Shown here piece after piece: positions 40,599 to 48,575 of a stretch of DNA of 49,951 bases. The stretch comes from JAAOZP01 sp964616835 (GTDB lineage Archaea; Thermoproteota; EX4484-205; JAAOZP01): the NCBI GenBank assembly GCA_964616835.1, contig CAZTSG010000005.1, positions 1 through 49,951 of the forward strand, read 5' to 3'. The notes beneath the pieces are model-generated. The model saw nothing but the letters and a program-made list of their open reading frames with translations. It was not told the DNA's origin and made no database searches. The translations under genes and the position numbers were made by a program. Position 1 is the stretch's first letter. Every line of letters starts with the position of its first letter.

Positions 40599-41591
40599 TT
40601 ATTCTAAAGCCTCTTCTTCCACATCTATTATTCCGTCCTCAGTAATTTTAAAGAGACACTCTCCCTCAGGCCTGTCCAAACTAACTATCAAGCGTGCCAC
40701 TCTAAGACCTTGCTCGCCCCTAGCCTTACGCAAGTAAACCCTCGTATGGCTTCTATGCGCAAGTATGTGCCCACCTATGGGATAGGCACCTAGGCCGAAT
40801 ATTTCATCAGGCTTAGCCATAACCTGGTTTGTAACTACGATAACAAGGTTGAAAGCCTTGGATAAACGTTCAAGCCTGTGCAAGTGAGCGTTCAACTTCT
40901 GCTGTCTCTTGACCAAGCTCTCCCGGCCCAAGTATTCGCTTCGGAAGTGAGTTGTTAAGGAATCCACTATCACCAGCTTTACGTTTTTACTCTTAATTAT
41001 CTCATCCAGCCTTTCGACAATAAGTATTTGATGATCTGAATTGAATGCTTCTGCAACAATAATGTTCTCTACGGTTTTTATCGGGTCTAGGCCGAGATGC
41101 TTAGCCATGGAGACAATACGCTCCGGCCTGAAACTGTTCTCAGTATCGATGTAAACAGCATTGCCGTTTAACCCACCTTTTTCCACGGGGAGCTGGACGT
41201 TTACAGCTAGTTGATGACTTATCTGAGACTTCCCTGTTCCAAACTCGCCGAAGAACTCTGTTATAGTCATTGTCTCTAACCCCCCGCCAAGAAGGGTGTC
41301 GAGCCTTTTACTACCCGTAGTAAGCTTCTGAATGTGTTCTCTCTGCTTTAATATGTCGAGCGCGGATACGAATTTAACCTCAATACTGCTCCTCGCCAAA
41401 GATATTATTTTAGCAGCAATCTTATCGGAAATACCTCCTTCAACAAGCTCGTTTATAGTAGCTGTTGCTAATGCTTCAACCGTAGTATAACCAAGCTCCC
41501 TAAGCTTAGCAGCGGTGGAGGGCCCCACGCCTGGAATATCCTCTACGGATTCGAAAACCTCTACCTTCTCCCCCTCCTCCTTCCTAACCAT
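40599..41591 (-). CDS. radA: DNA repair and recombination protein RadA
   Basis: A 330-residue archaeal RecA/Rad51 homologue. An N-terminal helix-hairpin-helix domain (VEDIPGVGPSTAAKLRELGY) is followed by the linker and the ATPase core, with Walker A GEFGTGKSQ and Walker B LVIVDSLTTHF. It forms filaments on single-stranded DNA for strand exchange. A TATA box (ATGTTTATAAGC on the minus strand, near 41641) is about 26 nt before the likely transcript start. Confidence 0.96.
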   Translation of the reverse strand: MVRKEEGEKVEVFESVEDIPGVGPSTAAKLRELGYTTVEALATATINELVEGGISDKIAAKIISLARSSIEVKFVSALDILKQREHIQKLTTGSKRLDTLLGGGLETMTITEFFGEFGTGKSQISHQLAVNVQLPVEKGGLNGNAVYIDTENSFRPERIVSMAKHLGLDPIKTVENIIVAEAFNSDHQILIVERLDEIIKSKNVKLVIVDSLTTHFRSEYLGRESLVKRQQKLNAHLHRLERLSKAFNLVIVVTNQVMAKPDEIFGLGAYPIGGHILAHRSHTRVYLRKARGEQGLRVARLIVSLDRPEGECLFKITEDGIIDVEEEALE

Positions 41592-41711
41592 CTTCCTCTC
41601 CAGCCTAGACTATTAGAACTCCTATGTTAAGATGCTTATAAACATAGTCTGCTACAACAAGATGTTAAGCATTTTTGCAAGCTTATAACTCGCATAGACT
41701 TGAAAAACAGT

Positions 41712-42362
41712 ATGGGTCTCGAGTATCAGAAGAAGACTATGGAATTCTACGATACCGTGGCTGAGGAATTCAACAAGACAAGAATAAAACCCGACCCCCT
41801 CCTAGAAATGCTAGCGGCGAGGAATTTCTCAAAGAGTTCTAGATTTATACTTGATAATGGCTGCGGTAATTGTAGAAACCTTAGACTTTTTAGCGAGAAA
41901 AATGTTTTGATAGCGGGAGATGTTTCAAGAAAAATGTTGAAACAGTGTAGGAAGAACAAGTCTGGTTTAAACATCAACTACTTGCAGTACGTGTTAACGC
42001 ACCTGCCATTCAGAAATAATGTTTTCGACGGGATAGTTTGCATAGCTGCTGTACACCATTTGAAGAAGAATGACGTTGTTAAAGCAATGTTGGAAATGAA
42101 AAATGTTTTAAAAGATAAGGGTTGGTTACTTGTATCCTCATGGTCTACCAAAATATTGAGAAGTAAAAGATTCTTGAAGAAAGTCGAAAAGACGGATGAC
42201 TATTTTCTAATAAAATGGGGAAAATACAAAAGGTTCTACTTCCTCATGGATGCTAAGATGCTTAGAAGATTGTGTGAGGAAGCAGGTTTTAAAAATACAG
42301 TTGCTTTAGAACACGGCATGAACAGTTATATTCTGATAGAGGGGGGAAGCAAATCTTATTAG
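41712..42362 (+). CDS. Class I SAM methyltransferase, Trm9/ALKBH8-like
   Basis: A protein of about 216 residues. N-terminal MEFYDTVAEEFNKTR is typical of the Trm9-like tRNA wobble-uridine methyltransferases. AdoMet motif I is ILDNGCGNCRNL, and LTHLPFRNNVFDGIVCIAAVHHL matches the later motifs. TTG 41700 is an alternative start. The TATA box TTATAA (41683-41688) predicts a leaderless transcript at ATG 41712. The target RNA is uncertain. Confidence 0.8.
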   Translation: MGLEYQKKTMEFYDTVAEEFNKTRIKPDPLLEMLAARNFSKSSRFILDNGCGNCRNLRLFSEKNVLIAGDVSRKMLKQCRKNKSGLNINYLQYVLTHLPFRNNVFDGIVCIAAVHHLKKNDVVKAMLEMKNVLKDKGWLLVSSWSTKILRSKRFLKKVEKTDDYFLIKWGKYKRFYFLMDAKMLRRLCEEAGFKNTVALEHGMNSYILIEGGSKSY

Positions 42363-42466
42363 AGGCCGCTGGGTAAGTCGAAACCATACAGCCATTCATG
42401 GTTAAAAAAATGACCCCATGTTTTTGGCAAAAAGATTTATTTCCCCCTAAAGGATTTTTCCATCCG

Positions 42467-42541
42467 GCTCCGATGGTGTAGCCCGGTCAAGCATACGAGC
42501 CTCTCGAGCTCGGGGCCCGGGTTCAAATCCCGGTCGGAGCA
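42467..42541 (+). tRNA. tRNA-Glu (CTC)
   Basis: Cloverleaf with acceptor GCTCCGA/TCGGAGC and discriminator A. The anticodon stem CGAGC/GCTCG has loop CTCTCGA (anticodon CTC). The T arm is CCGGG-TTCAAAT-CCCGG. No intron is present. Confidence 0.95.
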
Positions 42542-42764
42542 TTCTAAAAAAGCTTTTAAGTCATGGAAGAGAAATATCTTTGAGCGATTGTCTTTTCTTA
42601 TTATTATCAAGAAGGCTGTTTTGATATTGGGTTGATTGTTTTTAGGAAGCGTTCAATACTCTACGTGGTCTTTAATACTTTAAATAATCGACAGGCTTAT
42701 CTTTAAACCCTAGTTCCGTTAAACGGATAAGTTCAAATACATTCGGAAGGCTTGAGTTGAAAAA

Positions 42765-43967
42765 TTGGAATCTGGAAAGACAGGGTATGCGTTACTCATA
42801 ATATCTATAGTCGGTGGGTTTGTCTGGGCTTCATTTGCTCCCTTCAGCCTTTTTCTCGGAGTCTACTTAGTATCCCAAGGAATATCATATGCTTTAATCG
42901 GCTTACTGATGACTGCAACCAGTATACTATCTTCCTTTCTACAACTGGTATTTGGCTCATTAGCAGACAAGTATCAGAATACGAGGCTTATAATTTCTCT
43001 CACGCTTCTCGCTAGAAGCGTTGCATGCCTAATACTTGTATTTTCAAGAGACTTGGTGAGCACATTATTATGGTATGTTGTGTCAGGCATTTTTCTCTCT
43101 GGATTTTTACCAATCGCCCAATCCATGGTTGCAAAGCTTTCTGAAGATGAAAGACTCGGCTTTTCCATGGGGAAATACAGGTTATCTGGGTCTCTAGGAT
43201 GGGCTTTTTCATGCATACTGACTGGTCTATTCGCCAAGTATGGAATTTGGAGTATATTCCCAATAACACTGGTTCTATCCTTCTCTTCCTTTCTCGCAAG
43301 TTTAGCAATACCGGAAGTCAAAGGGATTGCAGGAAGCCACCGCGAGATCAGGAGGCATGAAACACGCAAGCCTGTTAAACTTGTTGTTTTCTTCATACTC
43401 AACATATTCCTGTCGAGCTTAAGTATGAGTGCTGCATCCTCATTTTTGAACATCTTTCTTTTCCAACTGGGGAGCGACCCTTTTTTCATAGGTGTTATCA
43501 TTGCAATAGGCGCGTTCTTAGAAGTCCCCGCTATGTACTTGGGTGGAATATTGTCAGACAAGACTAGTGAAATACTGGTTCTGATGATGGGAGAAATAGG
43601 CTTAGGAATAATTTATTGGCTTTATGGAACTGTTAAAAATATTTATACCTATATTATTATTCAAGGGCTTAGAGGTGTCCTATACGCGTTCTTCATGGTT
43701 TCAGGAATGTCGTTAAGCTCAAGCATGGGGGATGTTGAGAAAAAGGGTTTCTACGCAGGGCTCTATAATCTTTCACTCCAATTCGGAATGGCGTTGGGGC
43801 CTTTTCTTGGAGGTTTAGTCTCAGACGCTTTCGGATTATTGACGATGTTCCTAACAGTTTCAATAATCTCAGAATTATCGTCAACCCTACTAATTCCGCT
43901 TGCTTTTAGTGCTAAGAAGAAAATGGGCTTAAAGTTTCTCAGTCGGTTTTACTCTTCTCTTCCTTAG
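42765..43967 (+). CDS. Major facilitator superfamily transporter
   Basis: A 400-residue protein with about twelve hydrophobic helices in two halves. The MFS loop 2-3 motif appears as FGSLADKYQNTRLI (about residues 63-76), and its second-half counterpart as LGGILSDKTSE. The substrate cannot be told. The TTG start at 42765 is preceded by a TATA-like CTTTAAACC near 42702. The 3' end overlaps the convergent chaperonin paralogue by 29 bp. The region between tRNA-Glu and this gene (42542-42764) shows nothing else. Confidence 0.82.
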   Translation: MESGKTGYALLIISIVGGFVWASFAPFSLFLGVYLVSQGISYALIGLLMTATSILSSFLQLVFGSLADKYQNTRLIISLTLLARSVACLILVFSRDLVSTLLWYVVSGIFLSGFLPIAQSMVAKLSEDERLGFSMGKYRLSGSLGWAFSCILTGLFAKYGIWSIFPITLVLSFSSFLASLAIPEVKGIAGSHREIRRHETRKPVKLVVFFILNIFLSSLSMSAASSFLNIFLFQLGSDPFFIGVIIAIGAFLEVPAMYLGGILSDKTSEILVLMMGEIGLGIIYWLYGTVKNIYTYIIIQGLRGVLYAFFMVSGMSLSSSMGDVEKKGFYAGLYNLSLQFGMALGPFLGGLVSDAFGLLTMFLTVSIISELSSTLLIPLAFSAKKKMGLKFLSRFYSSLP

Positions 43968-45546
43968 GTTTAAAGGATATTATTACTTCATCGACTCCAA
44001 TTATAGATGAAGCCAGTTCTACAGCAGAAGCAAGCCAGTTTTTAACAACCAAGTAGGGTTCAATCACTTCTTTATCCAGGTTCTCTATCTCTCTTTTTAT
44101 AGCGTTTACTCCGTAGGCTGCACCGTCGCTTGAAGAATGCTTTTTCTTAAGCGTAGCCATTGCTATTACCGGTTTCATCCCCGCGTTGGTTACGAGGGTC
44201 CTCACCAACGACTCTATGCTGTTTGCAAAAGCTTCATAAATCAGTCTCTCCTCTCCCTCCATGGTTTCAGCTTTACTCCTTATCGTCTTCTCTATCTCCA
44301 TTAGTTCTGCTCCTCCGCCAATCACGTACCTAGGGTCCTTGTAAAGGCTTAAGATAGCTGAAAGCGAGTGTTTCAATTCCCTCTCATACTCTTTCAAAAG
44401 ATCCTCATTAACCCCTCTCAATAGTATTGAGACGGCCCTAGGCTCTTCACACCCTTCCACGAAAACTATTTTCTCATTTTCGAAGACTTCTTCCTTAACT
44501 AGGCTTGCTCTACCGAGCTTGTCTGCAGTAATATCTTCTGGGTCGGACACTATTTTTCCACGGGTTGCTCTCTCCAACCTCTCCATATCTGACCTCTTTA
44601 CTCTTCTAACTGCCGTTATCCCGTTCTTGTAAAGGTATTGTTGCGCAAGCTCGTCTATCCCCTTCTGGCAGAAAACCACGTTTGCTCCCGACTTAACTAT
44701 TGCATCAACTTTGTCTCGAATTATCTTCTCTTCCTCTTCCATAAACCCGCGCAATTCCTCGGTGGTCTTTACCTCTATTTCAGTAGAGATCTCTGTTTTC
44801 TTTACTTCAAGAGCATAGTCTACTAAGGCTATTTTCGCATCTTTAATAGTCTTGTTCATATTCGGGTGAACGACCTCCTTGTCGACTATGACTCCATTTA
44901 TCAACCTAGAGTTCAATATCTCGTTTCCCCGTTTCCTGACGATGCTTACCCAATCTATGTCAGCATAATACCCGCCGTCTCTCTTCTCAATTATTCTCTC
45001 AGCAGCCTCTAGGGAGATCTCGCCTAGAATCCTCCTTTCCTCCTGAGACGAGAAGAATGTGATGGCTGTTTCAGCAACTTTTCTCAGAAGCTCTTTATCC
45101 GAGAGATCAACCCGCTTAGCATCTTTCTCCAATTTTCTAAGAGCTTCTAGCAGGGCGCTGTGGTATCCTCTGGTTATCGAGATAGGGCTTATGCCCTGCC
45201 TATACAGCTCATAAGCGTTTCTAACGAGTTCACACATTAACAGTATCAGAGAAGTCGTCCCGTCCCCTATTTCTTTCTCCAACGCTTTAGCAGCGTCTAC
45301 AATCATTTTTCCAATAGGGTGTTCAATATTCGCCTCGCTAAGGACTGTTACACCGGTCTTCGTAACAGTTATGTCTCCGACTGAACCTACTAAAAGCTTG
45401 TTCAAGCCACGGGGCCCGTAGGCGGTTCTCAAAATCTCCCCTATGATGAGTGATGCTACAATATTGTTTTCATAAGCCTCTTCTTTACTCCTCCTTATAG
45501 TGGTCTCCTTTAATACTATTGCTGGTCTCGTTTGCTCATAGGACAT
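43939..45546 (-). CDS. Divergent thermosome (group II chaperonin) paralogue lacking ATPase residues
   Basis: A 535-residue chaperonin subunit with full length and fold (equatorial, intermediate and apical segments align throughout with the subunit at 8128). ATP contact motif GDGTT (94-98) is kept. The two catalytic aspartates are replaced: NDG becomes KTG (Thr64) and LHDAL becomes LKHSL (His393). The frame is intact and well conserved elsewhere, so the loss looks selected. It could join mixed rings as an ATPase-inactive subunit. It is divergent from S17e. Confidence 0.9.
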   Translation of the reverse strand: MSYEQTRPAIVLKETTIRRSKEEAYENNIVASLIIGEILRTAYGPRGLNKLLVGSVGDITVTKTGVTVLSEANIEHPIGKMIVDAAKALEKEIGDGTTSLILLMCELVRNAYELYRQGISPISITRGYHSALLEALRKLEKDAKRVDLSDKELLRKVAETAITFFSSQEERRILGEISLEAAERIIEKRDGGYYADIDWVSIVRKRGNEILNSRLINGVIVDKEVVHPNMNKTIKDAKIALVDYALEVKKTEISTEIEVKTTEELRGFMEEEEKIIRDKVDAIVKSGANVVFCQKGIDELAQQYLYKNGITAVRRVKRSDMERLERATRGKIVSDPEDITADKLGRASLVKEEVFENEKIVFVEGCEEPRAVSILLRGVNEDLLKEYERELKHSLSAILSLYKDPRYVIGGGAELMEIEKTIRSKAETMEGEERLIYEAFANSIESLVRTLVTNAGMKPVIAMATLKKKHSSSDGAAYGVNAIKREIENLDKEVIEPYLVVKNWLASAVELASSIIGVDEVIISFKPKEEKSKTD

Positions 45547-45647
45547 TTCTTACCACCTCCAGATTCTTCTTTAAAGCCACTTTTTAAAAGCTTTTTCCCA
45601 CTTGAGGAACAATGTTTATTAGGGGTATGCGAGGATTACCCTTCGGT

Positions 45648-45869
45648 TTGGGAAAAGTATACGACGGAAAGATAAAGGGGATTGCTAAAACACTGCTGTC
45701 GAAATACGGAGACCGTTTTAGTGATGATTATTACGCTAATAAGGAATTTTTGAAAAAGACTGCGATTTTTCGGTCCAAGAAGATTTTGAACCGTGTTGCG
45801 GGATACATTACCTCAGTTAAATCCTCCGCCAAACGGCGAGAAGAGGTGGTTGAAGTCGGAGAAGAATAG
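45648..45869 (+). CDS. rps17e: 30S ribosomal protein S17e
   Basis: A protein of about 73 residues that matches S17e: GKVYDGKIKGIAKTLLSKYG, then FLKKTAIFRSKKILNRVAGYI. Family proteins usually begin M-G-x-V just before the first helix, so TTG 45648 (MGKVYDG) is preferred. ATG 45612 adds 12 residues and lies where the TATA box (CTTTTTAAAAGC, about 45577-45588) predicts the transcript start, so it cannot be excluded. It extends about ten residues beyond typical S17e with an acidic tail. Confidence 0.88.
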   Translation: MGKVYDGKIKGIAKTLLSKYGDRFSDDYYANKEFLKKTAIFRSKKILNRVAGYITSVKSSAKRREEVVEVGEE

Positions 45870-46233
45870 GATTCCAATATTCTTGTCTATCTCTGACTAC
45901 GGTTGGTTGAAAAGGATGCTTAAAGAGGCTGAGGCCTATCTTAACGAGTCTAAGAAAGCACCCTATCCTATGAAACTAGTGTATGCGAGAATGTCTATCG
46001 TCTCCAGCAAGATGATGATTAACATGCTTTTCCCTCCCATAAGCAAGTACGGGGGTCACAATATTGATGAAAAGAATTTTAATCCTATTGAATTCAGGAT
46101 TAGAAGCCTCTACGACAAGGCTCTTGAAAAATTTGACAAAATACAGTTATCAGAGGACGAGGCTATTGAAATAAGCGATTTCCTGTACAATCTTTCCTCA
46201 ACGATTTTTGAACAAATTCTGAGTAAGAATTGA
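45850..46233 (+). CDS. Hypothetical helical protein
   Basis: A protein of about 127 residues, all-helical by appearance (YGWLKRMLKEAEAYLNESKK; LYDKALEKFDKIQLSEDEAIEI). Reading upstream would overlap deep into S17e, so the start is placed at TTG 45850, overlapping the S17e stop by 20 bp. No family is recognised. The paired-helix pattern could be a HEPN-like or ribosome-linked fold, but no RxxxxH motif is seen. Confidence 0.5.
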   Translation: MKSEKNRIPIFLSISDYGWLKRMLKEAEAYLNESKKAPYPMKLVYARMSIVSSKMMINMLFPPISKYGGHNIDEKNFNPIEFRIRSLYDKALEKFDKIQLSEDEAIEISDFLYNLSSTIFEQILSKN

Positions 46234-46279
46234 ACAGCCTTAAATTTCATATTTAAATACTGCCGTGCGCTAGGTTACT

Positions 46280-46341
46280 TTGATGATGTAAACTGACCTG
46301 CTCTGAGAGTTGTCTCGATGAGGATCATGCACCTCTCTGAA
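46280..46341 (+). ncRNA. C/D box sRNA guiding 16S rRNA methylation
   Basis: All four boxes are in order: C TGATGA (46281-46286), D' CTGA (46303-46306), C' CGATGA (46316-46321) and D CTGA (46337-46340). A TATA-like TTTAAATA (about 46251-46258) lies about 26 nt upstream. The bases before box D (CATGCACCTCT) are complementary to GGAGGTGCATG, the widely conserved archaeal 16S rRNA stretch near E. coli position 1045, with one wobble. The N+5 rule picks a G in that stretch. The D' guide target is not identified. Confidence 0.78.
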
Positions 46342-46344
46342 AAA

Positions 46345-46935
46345 CTATAAATGCTCCTGCTCAATTTTTTTCAGGTAACTGTCAACAATCATGGGGGGCA
46401 GACCTATATCTATCAACATTTCTCTAAATTCTTCAATAGTCTTGTTCTCCTCCCTAAGACTGCGTTTAGCAAGCTTTCTAATTGTTTCACCGATCTCATG
46501 CGGGAATATTATCCATTTCTCTGTCTTCTTAACATAGTAATCTGGCTTCAAAATGCTCCACGGCTTATAGTAGACGGTTGCAATCTTCACGCTTGAAGCT
46601 CCCTTATCCTGAAGATGCTTACGCACTGTTTCAAGGCTTCTCCCAGTGTCCGCAACATCATCCACTACGAGCACTCTCCTCCCCGCAACATCAACGTTAA
46701 CGTCCTGAACTATCCTCGGCTCACTCCCGGTCTTCTTAACATCCTCGTAGAAAACAACTCTTATGACTCCTATTTCAACGTCTTCGAATTCGTCAGAGAA
46801 TATTCTTAAGGGGACAAGCCCCCCTCTTGAGACGCCGATAATCACATTTGGCCTATAGCCCGATTTCAAAACTCTATCTACAAGCTCTAGGGTAAGCTGG
46901 TAGAAATGCTCCCAGCTCACTATTTCAAACTCCAT
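46345..46935 (-). CDS. Purine-type phosphoribosyltransferase
   Basis: A 196-residue protein. The PRPP-binding motif VLVVDDVADTGRSL is near residue 90, and the early loop GVSRGGLVPLRIF binds pyrophosphate. The family (COG2236 type) includes hypoxanthine/xanthine-guanine salvage enzymes. The exact base is not determined. The last residues stop just short of the sRNA. The gene is divergent from the Cgi121 gene and shares a short A/T-rich promoter region with it. Confidence 0.82.
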   Translation of the reverse strand: MEFEIVSWEHFYQLTLELVDRVLKSGYRPNVIIGVSRGGLVPLRIFSDEFEDVEIGVIRVVFYEDVKKTGSEPRIVQDVNVDVAGRRVLVVDDVADTGRSLETVRKHLQDKGASSVKIATVYYKPWSILKPDYYVKKTEKWIIFPHEIGETIRKLAKRSLREENKTIEEFREMLIDIGLPPMIVDSYLKKIEQEHL

Positions 46936-47001
46936 GCTAGTTTGAATTCTATGATCACGAATAATAAATGTTTTTATCCCAATTATCTTAAAGCTTAATC
47001 G

Positions 47002-47541
47002 TTGAGTATTAAGGCGATAGAATCGTTGAACCTGTACTTTGCTCTCTTCTCAGTTAACCCTTTGCCGAAAGACTGGGCTGGAATCGCGGCGGAGGTTAAG
47101 AGTGGAAATAAGGTTTACATCCAGTTTTTTAGGCAGGGTTCTCTAGTTACCGAGCTCGTCCCATTCCTGGTCTACAATGTCCACCAAGCTTTCAAATACC
47201 ATTATAATTCGCTGAAGGGGTTTGAACAGGAGCTTCTAATAGCTCTCTACGGGAAGAAGAGCTTCCAGGATGCGTTGTCCACCGTCGGAGTATCGGCGTG
47301 CGATAAAGCGGTAGTGCTAATTTTATCAGAAACGGTTAGGGAGCTGGAGAAAGCGATGGAAGTCTTAAAGAAAAAGGTTTACGAAGCGGGTTCTAATATT
47401 GAACTGTTTGAGAACGACGAGGACTTGTTCACATCATTCTGGAGGCCCTTTTTCATAGGGTTAGGCTTTAGAACAATGGGTATGGATTACCACCAAATAC
47501 TCGAACTCGTCAAGGAGAGGATTGCAACAAGCTACTTATAG
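47002..47541 (+). CDS. cgi121: KEOPS complex subunit Cgi121
   Basis: A 179-residue protein with the family pattern: an N-terminal strand, VQ/IQFF, a helix with NVHQAFKYHY, then LLIALYGKKSFQDALSTVGV. Late conserved AVVLILSETVRELEKAMEVL follows. Cgi121 binds Bud32 and recruits tRNA for threonylcarbamoyl-adenosine formation. The TTG start at 47002 lies about 26 nt after ATGTTTTTATCC, suggesting a leaderless mRNA. Similarity is by pattern only. Confidence 0.65.
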   Translation: MSIKAIESLNLYFALFSVNPLPKDWAGIAAEVKSGNKVYIQFFRQGSLVTELVPFLVYNVHQAFKYHYNSLKGFEQELLIALYGKKSFQDALSTVGVSACDKAVVLILSETVRELEKAMEVLKKKVYEAGSNIELFENDEDLFTSFWRPFFIGLGFRTMGMDYHQILELVKERIATSYL

Positions 47542-47601
47542 CCTTATTCTCTATAAATGTGATAAAAGATTAAATACCTCCTCAAAAAAAGATAGATAGC
47601 C

Positions 47602-48327
47602 TTGGAAGCACCATCTCTGGTAGTAAACGTTCAGGAAGTCACTAAAGATTATGTTTTGAAAAGCGGTGTTGTGAAGGCTTTGAAAGGAATCAACCTCCAG
47701 GTTAGGAGGGGAGAATACATTTCCATAATGGGGCCTTCTGGAAGCGGTAAAACAACGCTGTTCAACATGGTCGGTGGGCTGGACAGGCCTACTAGCGGAA
47801 GCGTATTCATAGACGGGATGGATCTGGCTAAAATGAATGATCGCCAATTAGCATGGGTTAGAAGCAGGAAAATAGGGTACATATTCCAGACATTTAACTT
47901 GATTCCCGTGTTGTCTGCACAAGATAATGTTGCTCTACCGATGGTTTTCCTTGGAATAAAGAAGGAGGAGCGGTTAAGGAAGGCTGCTGAACTCTTAGGG
48001 ATAGTTGGATTAGGCGACCGGCTTACGCATAGGCCACACGAGCTTTCAGGCGGGCAGCAGCAGAGGGTTGCGATAGCGAGGGCTCTTGCCAACGATCCCT
48101 CTATAATACTTGCAGACGAGCCTACTGGAAACCTTGACTTGGCTACTGGCCTCTCCATAGTTCAGCTTCTATACAGGCTTAAAGTAGAAAGAAATACTAC
48201 AGTAATATGTGCTACACACGACCTTAAAATGGTGGACGTTTCGGACAAACTAGCCTGGTTAAGAGACGGCGTTATAGAAAGGATGGAGGAAAGGACAACA
48301 GTTACATTATCAGCCGAAGAACTATAG
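47602..48327 (+). CDS. ABC transporter ATP-binding protein (LolD/MacB type)
   Basis: A 241-residue ATPase with all motifs: Walker A GPSGSGKTT, Q-loop FQTFNLIP, signature LSGGQQQR, Walker B IILADEPTGNLD and the H-loop ATHD. The sequence fits the LolD/MacB subfamily that works with FtsX-like permeases. No such permease is next to it. The TTG start follows TATA-like AAAGATTAAATACC (about 47566-47579). Confidence 0.9.
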   Translation: MEAPSLVVNVQEVTKDYVLKSGVVKALKGINLQVRRGEYISIMGPSGSGKTTLFNMVGGLDRPTSGSVFIDGMDLAKMNDRQLAWVRSRKIGYIFQTFNLIPVLSAQDNVALPMVFLGIKKEERLRKAAELLGIVGLGDRLTHRPHELSGGQQQRVAIARALANDPSIILADEPTGNLDLATGLSIVQLLYRLKVERNTTVICATHDLKMVDVSDKLAWLRDGVIERMEERTTVTLSAEEL

Positions 48328-48413
48328 ATTAAATGCTTTCAATAGCTATTTTTACTCCTTTCTAGCCGGGGATATGTTTTTATACTCGTTTTTCAAACCT
48401 CATCCGACCTAAT

Positions 48414-48512
48414 ATGAGCGAAGATTTCGAGGAAGAGGAGTGGGAGGAAGAAGAGGAAGAGGACTGGGAAGAGGAGGAAGACTGGGAAGAAGAACTCGAA
48501 GAAGAGTGGTAG
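48414..48512 (+). CDS. 32-residue Glu/Trp microprotein
   Basis: An intact frame from ATG 48414 to TAG. Of 32 residues, 21 are Glu, 3 Asp and 4 Trp (positions 10, 18, 24, 32). Almost all else is acidic, so it should be disordered or bind basic partners. A TATA box (GTTTTTATACTC, about 48376-48387) sits about 26-30 nt before the ATG, which argues for real expression. It lies 63 bp before ABCE1. No family is recognised. Confidence 0.6.
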   Translation: MSEDFEEEEWEEEEEEDWEEEEDWEEELEEEW

Positions 48513-48575
48513 CGCCTTCAAAAAATACTCCAATATTTATTTTTCATGATTTAAATCTTAAGAGCGTGGCTTAGA

